From the NCBI RefSeq assembly GCF_030247195.1, contig NC_080671.1, positions 5,608,501 through 5,672,500 of the forward strand: DNA of 64,000 nucleotides. The letters run 5' to 3'. Numbering within the stretch: the first letter of the stretch is position 1; each line of letters opens with the position of its first letter. Shown here one piece after another: positions 1 to 12,525 of this stretch. The notes beneath the pieces were generated by a model. The model was given only the letters and a program-made list of their open reading frames with translations. It was not told where the DNA came from and searched no databases. The position numbers and the translations under genes were made by a program. The stretch comes from Topomyia yanbarensis (lineage: Eukaryota > Arthropoda > Insecta > Diptera > Culicidae).

Positions 1-3000
1 AAAAAAGTTTACATAAAATCTGTTGTTCAATCGCATCAATGTTGGTGTTTTTTATCACTATTGCTTCTGTTAATTCTGTTAATTGGTGGTTTTCCAAGTT
101 CTGGTAAGATATTATTTATTTTTGTCGAATTTCAATTAATCATCAACGATCTTTATTTTAAAATCATCGTTACAGTTTTCCGCATGTACCTGTTCAGTCA
201 TCGAATATTCCAGTTCCATTACTTTGGCAAACACCATAAGAAGAAAAATTAAACGTTAAATTGTCCTATATTTTAAACGCGTTAGCCCATTATTATAAAC
301 ATGGGATGTAAAATTGAAAATGTAACGAAAATTGTGTTTTATTCATGTCCACATATATTTTCGTTGTATTTTTTGCACCCATTACGACATATGCTACACT
401 TGTGTTGACCACTATAATTTTTAAATTTATCACTCCACATGGATGCCACAAAAACAAGATACGACGAACATATTTATGAATATTTTTACGGAATACGGAA
501 TTACGGAATTCGTGTGATCGACCCATATTTATACAATCGAATGTTTTTTGAGCAAATATTGTCTATCTTGAGATAATATAGCATTTCGCAAGTTGTCTCT
601 ATATGGGAAACACCCAAGTGCGATCGAAACAAAAACAAACGTCAAAAGGTTTTCTCACTCGCACTGATGCAAATTAAATGAGCGCGTAATTTAACGCACG
701 ACTCGTTGGCGCATGGCTGAAAAGTCGCTATGTGGATTTAAGAAAAGATTCGCAATATACCGTGCTACCTCTGAGACAGAACCAACTGGAAATAAAACGT
801 GGTGAAGTATGTAAATTTGCGAAAAATATGTCAATGCAGGTTAAAACATGCCCACTGCTCAACTTTGCTCATCGGCTGGCAACATCCGAGCGCACTTGTC
901 CGAGGTATTGAGTGACAGAAAATTAAATAACTCCTGAACAATATAATAACGCTAAAGAGCAAGTAAATTACACAGAAAACATCACTTTCAATTATTCATA
1001 AAGAAAAGCTTGTCTTTTTGCTTTAATTTCAGAGATGCCATTTTTGAACATGAGATACGCTCCTGCAAAGCGATGCGCATTAGGACGTTGCGACGTGCGA
1101 CGTTGCCAATATGAACGTTCTCGCGGGTTGCATCAAAGTGGGCCGTGCGTTGAAAGAGCGCGCTGTCACAAAATCCCCTATAACTCTCGATAGGAACAAA
1201 AATGAAAAATTATCAATACAGATTATTGAAGGTTTATTGACATACGTTTTAAAAAATTTTAGCGTGAAGAACACAAGAAAAAATACAATTGAAAATTTTA
1301 AATAGATGCAAATTATCGTTATCCACACTATTATAAAGTAAAAACATTTTTATAAGATAGTGCAAATATCATTGCATACGTGTGCAAAAATTCATTGAAT
1401 TATATTCAGTAGTTTTTGAGATAAAAATTATTTTTCAATTTTATCATGCAATAAAGTTTATCTTGAAGAGAAAAAGGAATTGTAACGAAATATTTATATC
1501 AAAAGCTAACCACCATAATCCCTATTCAATAAAATATACCTCATGAAGATCGGTGATTTTGCCGAAAAATCCGAGGATCACTTGACATGGCTTTACTCAC
1601 ACGGAAGAGTAGCTTAAAAGAGCGATAATAAGGCACGTTATGTCACGATAATTATCACTGTCGAGCCTGTAATAAAAAGCATTATAAGGCCATCTACCAT
1701 TCGTGCCGTTTTTCAACTCCTGAATATCATTATACACTGACTCTAACATGCTAGTCCATAATTCGCAAGCCTTATACACCCCTGTCTTGATTGTCTTTTT
1801 CAGCGGCTCTGAGCTCTCTGCATTGTTCCAACATATAGAAAGTGTGAGTAATAACTTCTTAATCTGTTTTTCTCATCAATTGCTCGTTGGCACTCCACAT
1901 CGAACCAGTCATCGCTTTATGAACATGCTGTTACGTTGTGATTAGGTGATCTCTTGTTGGTCGTTGCTCGAAATGTTTTGTCCTAAGGCGGAAATATATA
2001 TGTCATGCTTTCCATGGAATATATTTTTTTATATTCAATATTAAACTATGTTTATTAATTTTTTTTTTCAGTTTCCTAAAGTATTTACCGGAATCTTTTC
2101 AGAAGTTTCAGAAGCAATTTTTTTTCGGTAAATGAAGTTCAAATAAAAATATAACAAATTAACATAAAAAACTATAAACTGAATAAAATGCGCCCCAAAA
2201 ACCTATTTTCATGTTTCTCATTCATATAATGTCATTAGGAACAGGCTTGAAATCTTCCGGACTAATCTTTTATCTTCTGCTGGTATGAGTCGAGCTAGAC
2301 AGAGTTACTACGAATTGCTCAAATTTACTAACGTGTATCACGGTAACAGCAGAGTCGTGCCTCTTTACTCTCTGTACATTCCTTATCCTTTCATGGCTAA
2401 AATTTTTATAACTTTCGCAGTTAGTAATCTCTACCTAATTTAATGTCGTCAAAATGAAAAAAAAAGACAGAACTAGAATAGGTTGTTGTCCAAAAAAAAT
2501 GGCATTTATATAATTCCAAAAGTATTACTGTTAAGTTTTAGAAGAAAGTTGAAAGTTTCACTTGTTATCGCTTTTCATGTAATACCTCCAGGAATCGCCA
2601 TATAAGTCTTCACCGACAGCATTAATCATTTGCAATAAAAAGTTTATAAATCTTAGTGAAAGCAAAAAATTAAATTGATCACCGGCACTCTTGTAGTTTT
2701 AGGTCGGTAACCGAATTTTTGCTGCAGTTACCGCTTCCTGTCAGTAACCTTATCTTGTTATCGATAGAAATTCCTGATTTCAACGAACTTGCGTCAAATT
2801 TTGCTTTTATCGAAGCGTTCTAGGATTACATGGCTTGCTTAAAGTAAATGAGATATACGGTAAGGTTTACATATTTCTCGTATGTCTTCAACATTATAAT
2901 CATACTTGTTAATATACAAAAATCCCGTAAAGGCGTCTAAAGCCCCCCCCCTTTTAGCCCCCCCCCCCCGTGTGCGCCAATGACCCTAGTACTCCATACA

Positions 3001-5029
3001 AGCTTTGGTTTTAAACTGTGAGGCCCCGTTCCGGTTTTTCAAAGATTTCTTCACCTGCTGCTTCCTGGGACCCCAAACTTTCGCCATTTTTTGTCTACCA
3101 AGACATATCCTGATCTTTTTCCTTGCCTATTAACACAATTCCTTTCTCGTGATTCTCCTAGAGATGCAGAGGTAGTCTCGGTCTCTGGCCAAAGCGAGTG
3201 TCGAACTAACATTTCTTCCCTTCCTCGGTAGAACAGCCATGGTCGTGGCCGGCATCGTTATTGACCAATTTATTAAAGTATTGAATCAGTAAACATGCAC
3301 AGTGAGAATGCTTTATTTCTCCCAAGTAACATTCTGTTGGTTCATTGTGCATTTTTACTCATTCAGTCAATCACGAAGTACAACTACGGGCAGTCTACCT
3401 ACGCTAAACTAAGCTAAGGATTATTTTACGTCTCCAGTATTGTAATTCTTGAAATGACAAACTCGTAATTTCACATTACCGTTCCAGAGTTATTCTACAT
3501 TCGAGTTAATTACCCTATATTTTCATCCTGAAAATCTCTCAATTTTTTCTCTTGATGCCATTCGTAAGATTCGGCACAACATTAATGATCACTTTTCGAG
3601 TAGCTTTAAATCACATTTTCTTGAACTCATCAAAGGATCTGGTAGTGAACTGGTATTAAATTTAACACAAGTCGCATCGTTCATTAAGGTACATTGTTTT
3701 GGCTCTCTGACTAGTTTTGATATTGCTACTTCTTTTAATATTTTTCGTTGTCCCTATGCTAACGTCTTGGTTTTTGAAAATATCATGAACAGAAAACGTC
3801 TTTTCCAATGTCAGGAAGCATACAGCTGCAATTTCCCATTTTAAGCTCTACGGGACAGATCCTTTGACGGGATGGTAAATCGATAGAAGAGTACAGGTTT
3901 CTGCAAACCATTTCATTATTTTGTGCACCGCAGACTTGGAACATTTTGCGGTTTTGCTCAAGTTACGCATTGACAAAAAAAAACTTCTGCATCGATTATT
4001 AATTATTAATCAACGAACCGGATCAGGAACTCCTCTCATACTTAAAAAATGACACGCTTTTCGACAGCTTGTGTTGCCGAAATTTGCATTATTGTTCTCA
4101 GTATTAGTATGAATTTATCATTTTTCATCTAATTTCAATGCTGAAACGACAACAAACAGGAGTCAACTTTATAAAACGAACATTCCTTAAATCAATATCG
4201 ATTCTTACTTTGACCAATAAAGCAGTAACGCGAGTTTTACAGTGACCGTATGCTGGCGCTTTGATGGACGATAAGATTTATATAAAAAAGAACTCAAAAA
4301 TGCGACCAGGTCCACAATAATGTACTGATGTCGCAGGGGAGAATGTAAGCGAAGCAGACAAGTGCTGATATGGCAAGCAATATGCTACTGCGGTTTGTAC
4401 TCTACCATTTTTACACAACCGGAACTATCGAAAATCTATCGATCTGAACCTTTGCGGAATGGGTTTCTGTCCTTATATGATAAACATAATACTGCTCCAC
4501 TGTTTTGGCTCGATTTAGCTTCGACGCTCTAGTTCACAACAGCTCACAATTGACTCACGGAAAAGGGAATAGATTTCGTAAAGGAAGGCATCAATTCACC
4601 TAATTGACCTCAACCGCGACCCATTGAACGATACTGCACAATTGTGAAAAAGATCTTCAAAAAGTTTGGAATATGCAGGAGTTCAAGTAAACTTAGGCTA
4701 AAGCCAACAAATGAAACACTTGACCGAAACTAGATGAAATGCGTTCGATAAAAAATTCGAAAATTCGTAAAGGAATCATATTAAATCAATCTGGTCTTCA
4801 CAATGTTCAAGTTCAAGCTCGTATAATAAAGATACATTTGTTGAATAAAACTCAATTTTTTATGAATTGGTAGAAAAATGTGTGAATAACTTATTTTCGA
4901 TACAGTCCTTAGCGTGGAAAAATCGCACGATTCCCTAAACCCACACTTTCGTAAAAAAATTCCATTCAACTTCGTAACGATTATTTCGAATAGTCCAACT
5001 GATGTTACTGAAACAACACATCAATAAAC
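1..5029. other. AT-rich intergenic DNA without a recognisable gene
   Basis: Only short ORFs of 60-82 codons occur, all low in complexity or overlapping on opposite strands, and none resembles a known protein. Two structures stand out: paired C-runs near 2943-2969, and a small imperfect hairpin at about 3285-3365 whose arms both read close to GAATSAGTAAAMATGCACARTGA. I see no coding signal. Confidence 0.6.
2943..2969. repeat. Two homopolymer C-runs separated by TTTTAG
   Basis: A run of nine C, then TTTTAG, then a run of about twelve C. Similar C/G-rich runs sit near the ends of the hAT-like elements at 33.93-33.97 kb and 51.2-51.27 kb, so this may be the terminus of a degraded copy. No matching opposite end was found nearby. 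Confidence 0.5.
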
Positions 5030-6700
5030 CGTGTTAGAGATGCGCCGCGATCTTTCCCCCTTGAATCAGATTGGAACAGAAAGCAGTTCAAAATCAGGTC
5101 TCGTAAGCTCGTTTTACATAAATTTTTTGCAGACCCCTGGGAGTCCCAAGCTATTGCTAAGTTGTAGCGTCCAGGTCATACGCACCAACCCATGCAATGC
5201 GCCGGGAAACGGGATGATCGGAACATTTACCGCTAATGGTGTGTCCCTACATGTGTGCGCCCTTCACACGCGCACGAGCTTATTTTCTGAGCTGAACTCC
5301 ACTCCACGGTACACGAGGGAGAGAGGCAGATGTCGTTAGTGAGGGGGAAGGAAATTAAGTACACCTCGACATATCGTGTTGCAAGCGTTCCTCGCATTCC
5401 TCCATTGTTGTTTATTTTTATTTTTATGTATTTATATTTTATGGCTCCATCTCTTCTTTCGCGGGGAATCCTGCGGGCTCGCGTTTTTATTGTTTTTATT
5501 GTTTTTATTATGCACGCCAGTTTGATTCTCCCGTGACTTTTGAGCCACTATCGACACAATAATGTATGTTGCACCGAAGGGAGAACAAACTGGATCCTAA
5601 TTAGAAAGACACATGGAAGGTAAAGCGGACCCCGTTTGTCCTCTTGATTCCCGCGCAAACTTTTTTGCCCGCAATAGCTTTTGCATACAACTTGTTTTCC
5701 CCCGTGAGTATGCCTTATAGCGTTTTTTCTATCTGTTTCTGTTAGAAAAGAATAATAAAACTTTAATGAACAATAAAACAAAGGACTTGGATTTCCACTT
5801 TCGTCCGTTACTTTCGCCGTAATCTAGCGCACCGTCGTCGCAGCAAGCTGAGCAATATCACAACAACCGACGCGCGGCAGTCCAGGTGAATCGTCCGCGA
5901 GAGATAAAACGGCGCCGTTTCTGTAATAGCAGAACAGCCAAGGCCTGCTGCTCCGCTTGTTGTTGTTGTTGTTGTACACAACAGTCCAGTCCCAGAAAAA
6001 TAGTAGGATAACAGCAGGTGAAGTCCATCTGTACCCCCTTCCCGCTTCACCACTCCAACCCAACAACAACAGCACGATGAATGCCCTGCCCAGTGCAGCA
6101 GTGTTTCCTCAGATCGAGCCGGATTTGCGCCACAGACAAGTGGACGAGAACACCAATAGTCGACTGATAGGGCGTAGGGTTCCAAATGGCATCGGGAGTG
6201 GGGGGGAGAGAACAACAAAACAGCAAATGCATTTTTCTGCTTTTATAAATAGATAATCATTTCGCTCTAGCGGAACGGGATTATTTCATGACAAGACGAT
6301 GGATTAGATCCTGGTCCCGGATAAACGCGTTGTTGGGGCAGGTTTTTTCCTTCCTCCGCTGGGTTCGCGTTGTTCGCAGCATGCAGATTTCGTTGAACTC
6401 ATTTCGCTGTACACATTTAAATGTGTGTGATGAGCTGACTCAAGCTGGAGCTGGAGGAGGTGGATGCTGCGCAAAACCCGCGGGTGGAGAGAAGCTCCCA
6501 GGAATGCAGGCAATTGTTGGGCGAGTGCTGAAGGAGGAAGATGAGCAGTCTTGGGCTAATGAGAACTTGTTTATTGCCGCAGCTATCCGCTGAGCTCGTT
6601 AGGCGGTAACGACGGTAACTAGCGGTGAAGATGCTGGTGGTGAGCCACATATTGCCACTTAGGTTGAAACGGGGCAAAAGAATGGCTCAGGCCGCATAAT
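5030..6700. other. GC-richer segment with short overlapping ORFs, no recognised gene
   Basis: Base composition changes here: the segment is richer in G and C than its AT-rich flanks. It contains a TTG/GTT triplet run near 5957-5975 and a CAACAACAACA run near 6060. ORFs of 60-136 codons occur on both strands and overlap each other, as expected for chance ORFs in GC-richer DNA. No domain or motif is recognisable. It could be a regulatory or 5'-exon region of a host gene lying outside the window, but nothing in the sequence proves that. Confidence 0.4.
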
Positions 6701-7259
6701 TGAATCGTATTAATGAAGGGAAGGCGGTTCCGTGCGGGATTCGTTGAATGCAGCAAATGGTTTTCTATTGTGAATAGGTCGGAATCGTTCAACAGATAAG
6801 TGAGTGCGATGCACTGAGATTTGGCTGTGTAATGGCTGCAGAAGGAAATATTTGCTACTTACGTTTAAATGTCGAATCTGGAACTGATTGTCTGAAACGG
6901 GAGGAAAAAAAGGCAACTTTATTATCGTTTTCTGTAGCTGAGTCGGGTGGAATTAAGCGTCAAGAAGCTTCTAAACATACTCACACAACAATTCAACTAT
7001 TCGTTCGCTACAATTCTGACTCTATATGTTTTAATTTTTGACCCCATTAGAAATTTTCTGTTTTTTGCCGCAACTTAATATTCTATCTATCAACTATCAT
7101 GGCAGATAGATAACTTGTGTTCACAAAGAAATTAGTTACTAGTAAAGTCCCACAAACAAGTTCTCATGTCTGTAAAGGAACATGCGTATATTGCTTACCA
7201 CTATCATCGTGGCGAAAATTGGATTAAACCAATTTGTGGAAATCCAGTCCAGAGTACTT

Positions 7260-7868
7260 AAATAATTAAAAGTTCACCTTAATTCACCAAAAAATTAAGT
7301 GCCAGTGAATCTAAAACTGTACGCACAGTCTTAGAATCACTCCGAAAGTACCACTGCTTCATCTCAAAGAGCAGCATTTTTACGACGGAACTTGCAACTT
7401 GCAGCTCCAGACGAGGGTTCGAGTGATACATCAGTAGCGCAATCTTCAATCTTGCCATCACCAGCGAATACATCGGACCTTTAACAGTTTCAATGTATAC
7501 CACAGCCCCGTGTGTGCCTTCGCTCGACGACGAACGCTACTGAAGTCTAAGGCAGGCAAACGCCGCAAACAATATCGAGGACTGCGAATATTTTCAACAT
7601 TCGAAAGCATTGCAATCCACTGGTTTCAGTCGTAGCGGACCGAAAAAATTCAGGACGCAGTTCCTAACGACCAACTTCGTTGGCAGCCACTTACCTGACA
7701 TGATCGTCCCTCAGTTCGATGGAAAACGAAAATTCGTCACTAACAGGCCTACAGATGATTCCTAGTACTCGTCCAAGACTCATTTCCTTGTCTTCGTTGA
7801 AACGTGCCCACTGGTCTGTTTTCTGTTTCCCCATGAATTGTAGGAAGTAGTGTGGCCACTTTTACATG
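7260..7868 (-). pseudogene. BEL/Pao pol remnant: A17 and RNase H region
   Basis: Reading the minus strand through several frames gives the conserved order of a BEL/Pao polyprotein. First comes a GRVLGI block (about 7790-7740), the start of the peptidase A17 region. Next is a degenerate block ending FGPLRLKP (about 7660). Then RLELQVA, and finally the RNase H motif RSDSKTV (about 7330). Frames change repeatedly, so it cannot be translated as one protein. In an intact element this segment follows the reverse transcriptase, and the piece at 10253-10720 supplies exactly that. The ORF at 7279-7503 (74 codons) is one surviving stretch. Family assignment is from remembered motif order, not a search. 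Confidence 0.65.
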
Positions 7869-7875
7869 AGATCAG

Positions 7876-10252
7876 ATCCGTAGCTTTTGAGTTTAACCCA
7901 CCAAACTTTTGAGGAATTATGACAAGTGATTTTTTTTATTTGCTACTAATTGCTGTGGCGATTTGTTCTTGGAGTTAATTTCAATTTTTGGTATTAGTAG
8001 AGAGATACTTGGAGCTTTAGAGAGCCTTTTCAGTAACTTCGATTAATACTTTTTAGTTTTATATCAGAAAACATACATATATTGAATTTGGATCATGAGT
8101 CTGCTATTTTTGTTCTTACTTACCAAGTTATGAAATTACCTAATTCTGACCTTGATAAATTCAGTGATTTTTAGTAATATCGTGAATAATTTAAAAAATC
8201 ACGTTTTCATTAGATTTGCAGATTATTCTTTACATATAAAAGAATGAACACCGACTACGCTGAGATATCCCAGAAGGGGGATTTGATCCTGGATAATATG
8301 CAAACAACGGTACTATATTCGTTCCTAATTTGTGAGTGCTCGCGACAGAACAAAAACAGTAGCTCCCTTGCTCAGATACTGAGAGCATCGGTTTTTGATA
8401 CAACCTTTGGAAGCTTCCTTGGTTAATACCCTACCAAGATCAAATTAATGTGAGAAGGAAATGAATTCTTTGATGGCATTTAGTCTACCGACATCTAATG
8501 TATCCTCTTGAAGTGTATTTAGAGTCAAACCAACCTTCATGTACTTAAATGCGAAATTTCAGCGATCATTCTATCCACTACTAGACGCTAAAGTTAAGCT
8601 GAACCACGTTTTACTGAAAACCAGCAATTTCCTTCTTGTAGAACTGGATACCGTAAAACGGGGGAACATCGATCATTTTTTAAAAATGTTTTCGAAAATT
8701 TTTCTAGAAATCAAGTAGTTGTAATTGTTTGTATTTTCAAAAGAATTGTTGAGTTATTTAAAACAATGTGTAAATTGCATACGCTCAGGTAATTTCATGG
8801 CTATCACTGTTATCTCCCAAAAGAAAACTAAATTGCCTGGAACGATACGTAATAATCTTAACAAACTTTTTAGGAAGATAGTCAAAAATAAATAGTTAAC
8901 AATAAAATTCTTATTTTTTCTGTAGATTATTCGATATTCACGTTTTCCAAAAAAAAACTGATCAGCTCATTTAAAGTGGCTTGATTTCATGTATATACAA
9001 GGCATTACTTGAACTGATGGAAAAGATGCAGGATAGTTCTGTCATTTTCAATTCGAATTGTGTTTACAAAAAGTACAGAAAATTACTAAATAATCGTCAT
9101 CGATAGACAACAAGTCTTTTGCCTTAACCAAAATGCCTAGGCATTTCAATCGGCCAATACGAATTGTGCTCGAAATATGGTTATCCCGGTTTCGGAATAA
9201 CAATCACTGATTTTTGTCTCCTGTCCCGTGGATCAATGTTCTGCTGCAGAAACCTGTTGTACAAGTTCAATTATCATCAACTTTTTGCTGGACCAGGCAG
9301 ATCTTCAAAACATTGAGTTTGGTTCAATCAAGTCCAAGAGCATTATTATTACATGACACTGGGTAATCATCGATAAGTGTGAGTGAAATTTATACCTTTC
9401 TTGCAAAGTTTAAAGTTCATCGTGTCGAATATTCCTAATTTATTTACAAATAATTAGTTCGAAAAAATCCAATCATCGTTTCCTTTGCATACCAATTTCT
9501 GCCTAAGAGTTTGTTTCAATTCTGAACGAAAAAGATTCACATGCGCCTATTTTTTGTGTGCTGGATGTGCACCAATGTGAACAATTTCATCCAGGTACAC
9601 AGCTGAACACAACTTTAGTTGTTCTCTCCTCCGGTATACTATCTCCTTCAACGACCACATCTCGTGTACGTACATAGCAACATGGAGTATCAGCGATATG
9701 CGTCTGTGGGATACTAGACTTTAGCCGAATACTCATACCGAAGATGATCCCATTTGCAGCCACTAACTGCTTTCTATCTCACGACTATCTTCGTTATCAT
9801 ACTACGGTCATACTTATGTTCAGAAATTCAATGAAGTTCATTTATAGGGTCCGATAATATTTAAGGTTATTTTGTAATGATTGCAGCCAAGAGATAACAT
9901 TGACTCTAAACAGGTCCACACAGCTTTAGCCAAATGTCTTCGCGGTAGAAAACTTACATTGTTCATTCCGAGATTTAGTCTCGGTCTACAATCCAATTGA
10001 ACAATTACGGTTCGATTGGTTTTGCAATCCAATCAAGCAAAGAATGCATGATTGTCTATTTGATGTCAGAGTTAAGAAATGCCATAAAAGTGAACCTATT
10101 TGGAGTCTTACAACTATTGGACGTACTAGAAATTTACTAGTGTTCCATCTGAAGGAGTTACAAAAATTCCGTAGATTCCCCGAGCTAATCCGTAATTCCG
10201 CAGAAAAGACAGAAATCCGTAGATCTAAGGAAAAATCTGTAGTGTAGCTGGT
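7876..10252. mobile_element. 2.4-kb insertion splitting the old BEL/Pao pol gene
   Basis: AGATCAG occurs at 7869-7875 and again at 10253-10259, exactly where the pol remnant stops and resumes on the minus strand. This suggests a 7-bp target duplication around an inserted element. I see no clear terminal inverted repeats. Near the right end several CCGTAGAT-like words recur. A terminus-like segment, TACCGTAAAACGGGGG, lies at about 8650. No ORF in it resembles a transposase; those present are 60-67 codons and unrecognised. Confidence 0.45.
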
Positions 10253-10720
10253 AGATCAGTCCTGGCGGGAAGTCTGTAGAGCTCGACACCCAGTTTCGCA
10301 GTTCGAATCCGCTTTTGGAATGAACGTAGCGAACTTTGTTCGCCCGTCTTGCTGTTTCATCGATGGTATCTGCGCTGTAGTCGTCAACGTAGTGGGTTTA
10401 GGATTGTTCCTGCTAAACGTGGAAACTGCCTTGCAAGTACAACAGCGTTCACATTTTTAATACTGTGCGGTGCATGGCGAGCTGGTAGAGTCTGAATGTT
10501 GCGTTGTCCATCATGTAGACCTCCGGTAGCGCTTCGGAAGCATTTCGGAATAAAAATATCAGTACGCGCTTGTTCGTCTCGCGGATCCTCATCTGGTGGT
10601 ATACCTTTCTTGTATCGGTACCTAATCCGGTAACGAGTTTGTTCGGCACATAAGTTAATTTTTGTAAACATACAATACTAAATTTAAGAATATTGCAATT
10701 CAAATCAATCTTAATCACCC
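10253..10720 (-). pseudogene. BEL/Pao reverse transcriptase remnant
   Basis: The minus strand gives a YHQMRIRETNK block (about 10620-10590), then PEVYMMDNATF, then APHSIKNVNA in a second frame. It ends with VDDYSADTIDE followed by VRYVHSKSGFELRNW (about 10390-10290). These are the palm motifs of BEL/Pao reverse transcriptase, including the YVDD-type catalytic box. At least two frame changes are needed, so it is dead. Overlapping ORFs of 89 and 95 codons cover the two main frames. The remnant stops at 10253, at the insertion boundary, and the pol sequence continues at 7868. Confidence 0.75.
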
Positions 10721-10881
10721 GAATTGTAAACAGCTCGAATTCGAATATTATGCCAGCTACTCAGTCTGTGCAAATCAAAACGAACGCTACTTTGCACCCT
10801 CTCCAGTGTAGCAGGTAGAAACTTTACAGAGAGAGAGAGGAAGATGAAACCATCGTCGCGATCACAGCTGATCCCGGCTGG

Positions 10882-10912
10882 ATATATGTAATTATAATTG
10901 TATATAGTCAGT
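10882..10912 (+). promoter_or_regulatory. Candidate TATA-Inr core promoter for the PHD-finger unit
   Basis: An ATATAT box at 10882-10887 lies 28 to 23 bases before the A of TCAGT (10908-10912), the arthropod initiator consensus. Spacing and sequence both suit a TATA plus initiator promoter. It lies about 700 bp upstream of the PHD ORF on the same strand. AT-rich sequence makes chance matches common, so this is only a candidate. Confidence 0.25.
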
Positions 10913-11607
10913 TGAAAATAGATCTGGTGAAGGAAGGTTGTTTGTTTTCGTTCTCGGTGCGATTTAAAAGAAAGCCGTCGGTAATTTTGCCTAAGTCAGC
11001 AGGCAGCAAATTTTACAAGTCCCCAGCGGGTTGGTGGACTTAGTGTTTCGGTTCGTTTTTTAATACGGTGAGCCACAGTGCAAGTTGGCTAAGTTCCCTA
11101 GCGACAGGTGAACTATTCGGTGCGGTACATTTCGCGTGTTGTACCATCGGTGATCGCGGTGAAAGGGCGATTCCGATCGATACATTAAACCGGCCAAATT
11201 GAAGACGGTGAGTGACAATAATTGGCCGTGTTTGGTACTGTTTTCGTGCGCGCTTGTGAGTTGCTGGTTTCTAAAACCAGCGAAGAAAGTCCTTCGGTGG
11301 CCGGCAAAAGTTCGTGCTCGAACAGAGTTCACGGAATCTACATACCGATACAGCAGCTAGAATTTCACCTCAAAAGATGCTTCCTCGGATTGTATACCAT
11401 GTTGACCGGCAAGTACCAGACCGTATTGCTGTCGAACGCAATCAATGCTGTCCAGGTATCTTTCAGTAGATACTCGCCAATCATCTTCAGAGCTTGGAAC
11501 TCAGGCCCACTGTAATCGTTTCATTAGTGGGCCTGTCTCGTCTGAATATCTGCCGAGGAGCCATTGTTCATTGGCTATTCGTTTCGATTGTCCCGTAGCG
11601 GTAGAGA
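10913..11607 (+). other. Leader upstream of the PHD-finger ORF
   Basis: This stretch is less AT-rich than its surroundings and contains ORFs of 61 and 97 codons that I do not recognise. A strong splice-donor-like word, GGTGAGTG, lies at 11207-11214. A CCCGTAG acceptor-like word lies at about 11592-11598, just before the PHD ORF. The stretch could be the 5' UTR of a retrotransposon or a host 5' UTR with an intron; the sequence alone does not decide. Confidence 0.35.
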
Positions 11608-12321
11608 ATGGAATGCAAAAAATGCTATAAGGCGATTGACTGCAAAGCGGACTTGTTTACTATGTGTGGAGGAAGGTGCAGTAAACGGTTCCATGCCAAA
11701 TGCGTTGGACTAAACGAGGCAAAAATCGATGCTCTTACGAAAAATATAATTTGGTTATGTGATGACTGCTTGGAATCTTTTAACAAAACTTTAGCTGCTT
11801 CGCTGCTGGATTCACCGGAATTGGAATTTCCATCAACATGCATGGAGAAGGATATATCTCTCATGAAAACAAAAATTGAGGAGATTCAACAATCCTTATC
11901 TCAAATAGTTCCTAATAAGCAAATGTGTGATCATCACTCAACTCCAGTCTCATCCGTCAATTTGCAAAACACATCAAGCGATGGAGATCGGATAGCTTCA
12001 GTTTGTATACCGCCGCAGAGCCGTTCTTGGGACAAAAATATAGAATTCTCTCTGTACCTGTCAAACATTGAACCCCATGTAAGTGAAGGCGAAGTTAGTG
12101 CTTTAGTCTCACAATGTCTTGGCCTTAGTGCGAGTGACACAGTTGAGGTAAAAAAACTTGTGCCCATCTGGAAATCGTGTGACACCATTGAATATGCGTC
12201 ATTCAGAGTTAGGCTCAACAACAAATGGGAATCGTTTGCTTTGCAAGCCACAACTTGGCCTCGTAACATCCGATGTAGGAAATTTGAATTGAAAAACACA
12301 ACATGGAAACCTGGACGATAA
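11608..12321 (+). CDS. PHD-finger ORF1-like protein, 237 codons, intact
   Basis: The N-terminus is a C4HC3 PHD zinc finger: Cys3, Cys6, Cys20, Cys24, His29, Cys32, Cys51 and Cys54, with Trp49 before the last pair. A short linker with coiled-coil character (about residues 80-100) follows. A C-terminal block (about 140-237) ends in a TTWPRNIRCRKFE-type segment. PHD plus this C-terminal block is the layout of ORF1 proteins of CR1-group non-LTR retrotransposons in mosquitoes. No endonuclease or reverse transcriptase follows: a foldback element begins 204 bp after the stop. The ATG at 11608 is chosen because the first Cys pair begins at codon 3. Unlike neighbouring retroelement pieces, this ORF has no frameshift. 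It may be a solo ORF1, a non-autonomous copy or a domesticated gene. A possible poly(A) signal variant, AATTAAA, follows at about 12366. Confidence 0.7.
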   Translation: MECKKCYKAIDCKADLFTMCGGRCSKRFHAKCVGLNEAKIDALTKNIIWLCDDCLESFNKTLAASLLDSPELEFPSTCMEKDISLMKTKIEEIQQSLSQIVPNKQMCDHHSTPVSSVNLQNTSSDGDRIASVCIPPQSRSWDKNIEFSLYLSNIEPHVSEGEVSALVSQCLGLSASDTVEVKKLVPIWKSCDTIEYASFRVRLNNKWESFALQATTWPRNIRCRKFELKNTTWKPGR

Positions 12322-12525
12322 ACTTCACCGCACATTTCGATTGAATTGCAGCTTCGGACAACGTGAAATTAAAATATGAAAAATGTTTTGTTTGTTTAAT
12401 TTATGCAATATGTGAAATATGTTTCTGTAGATATTATCATGTTTATATCTTCTGTAATGTTGCCACTCCCAAGCAACATGTGTAACAAGTCTAAGAAAAA
12501 TTTTAATCTATTTGGTTGAATATAA

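Noticed and set aside
5808..6256. Overlapping ORFs of 61-136 codons on both strands
   Set aside because: They overlap antisense to each other in a GC-richer segment with triplet runs and show no recognisable domain.
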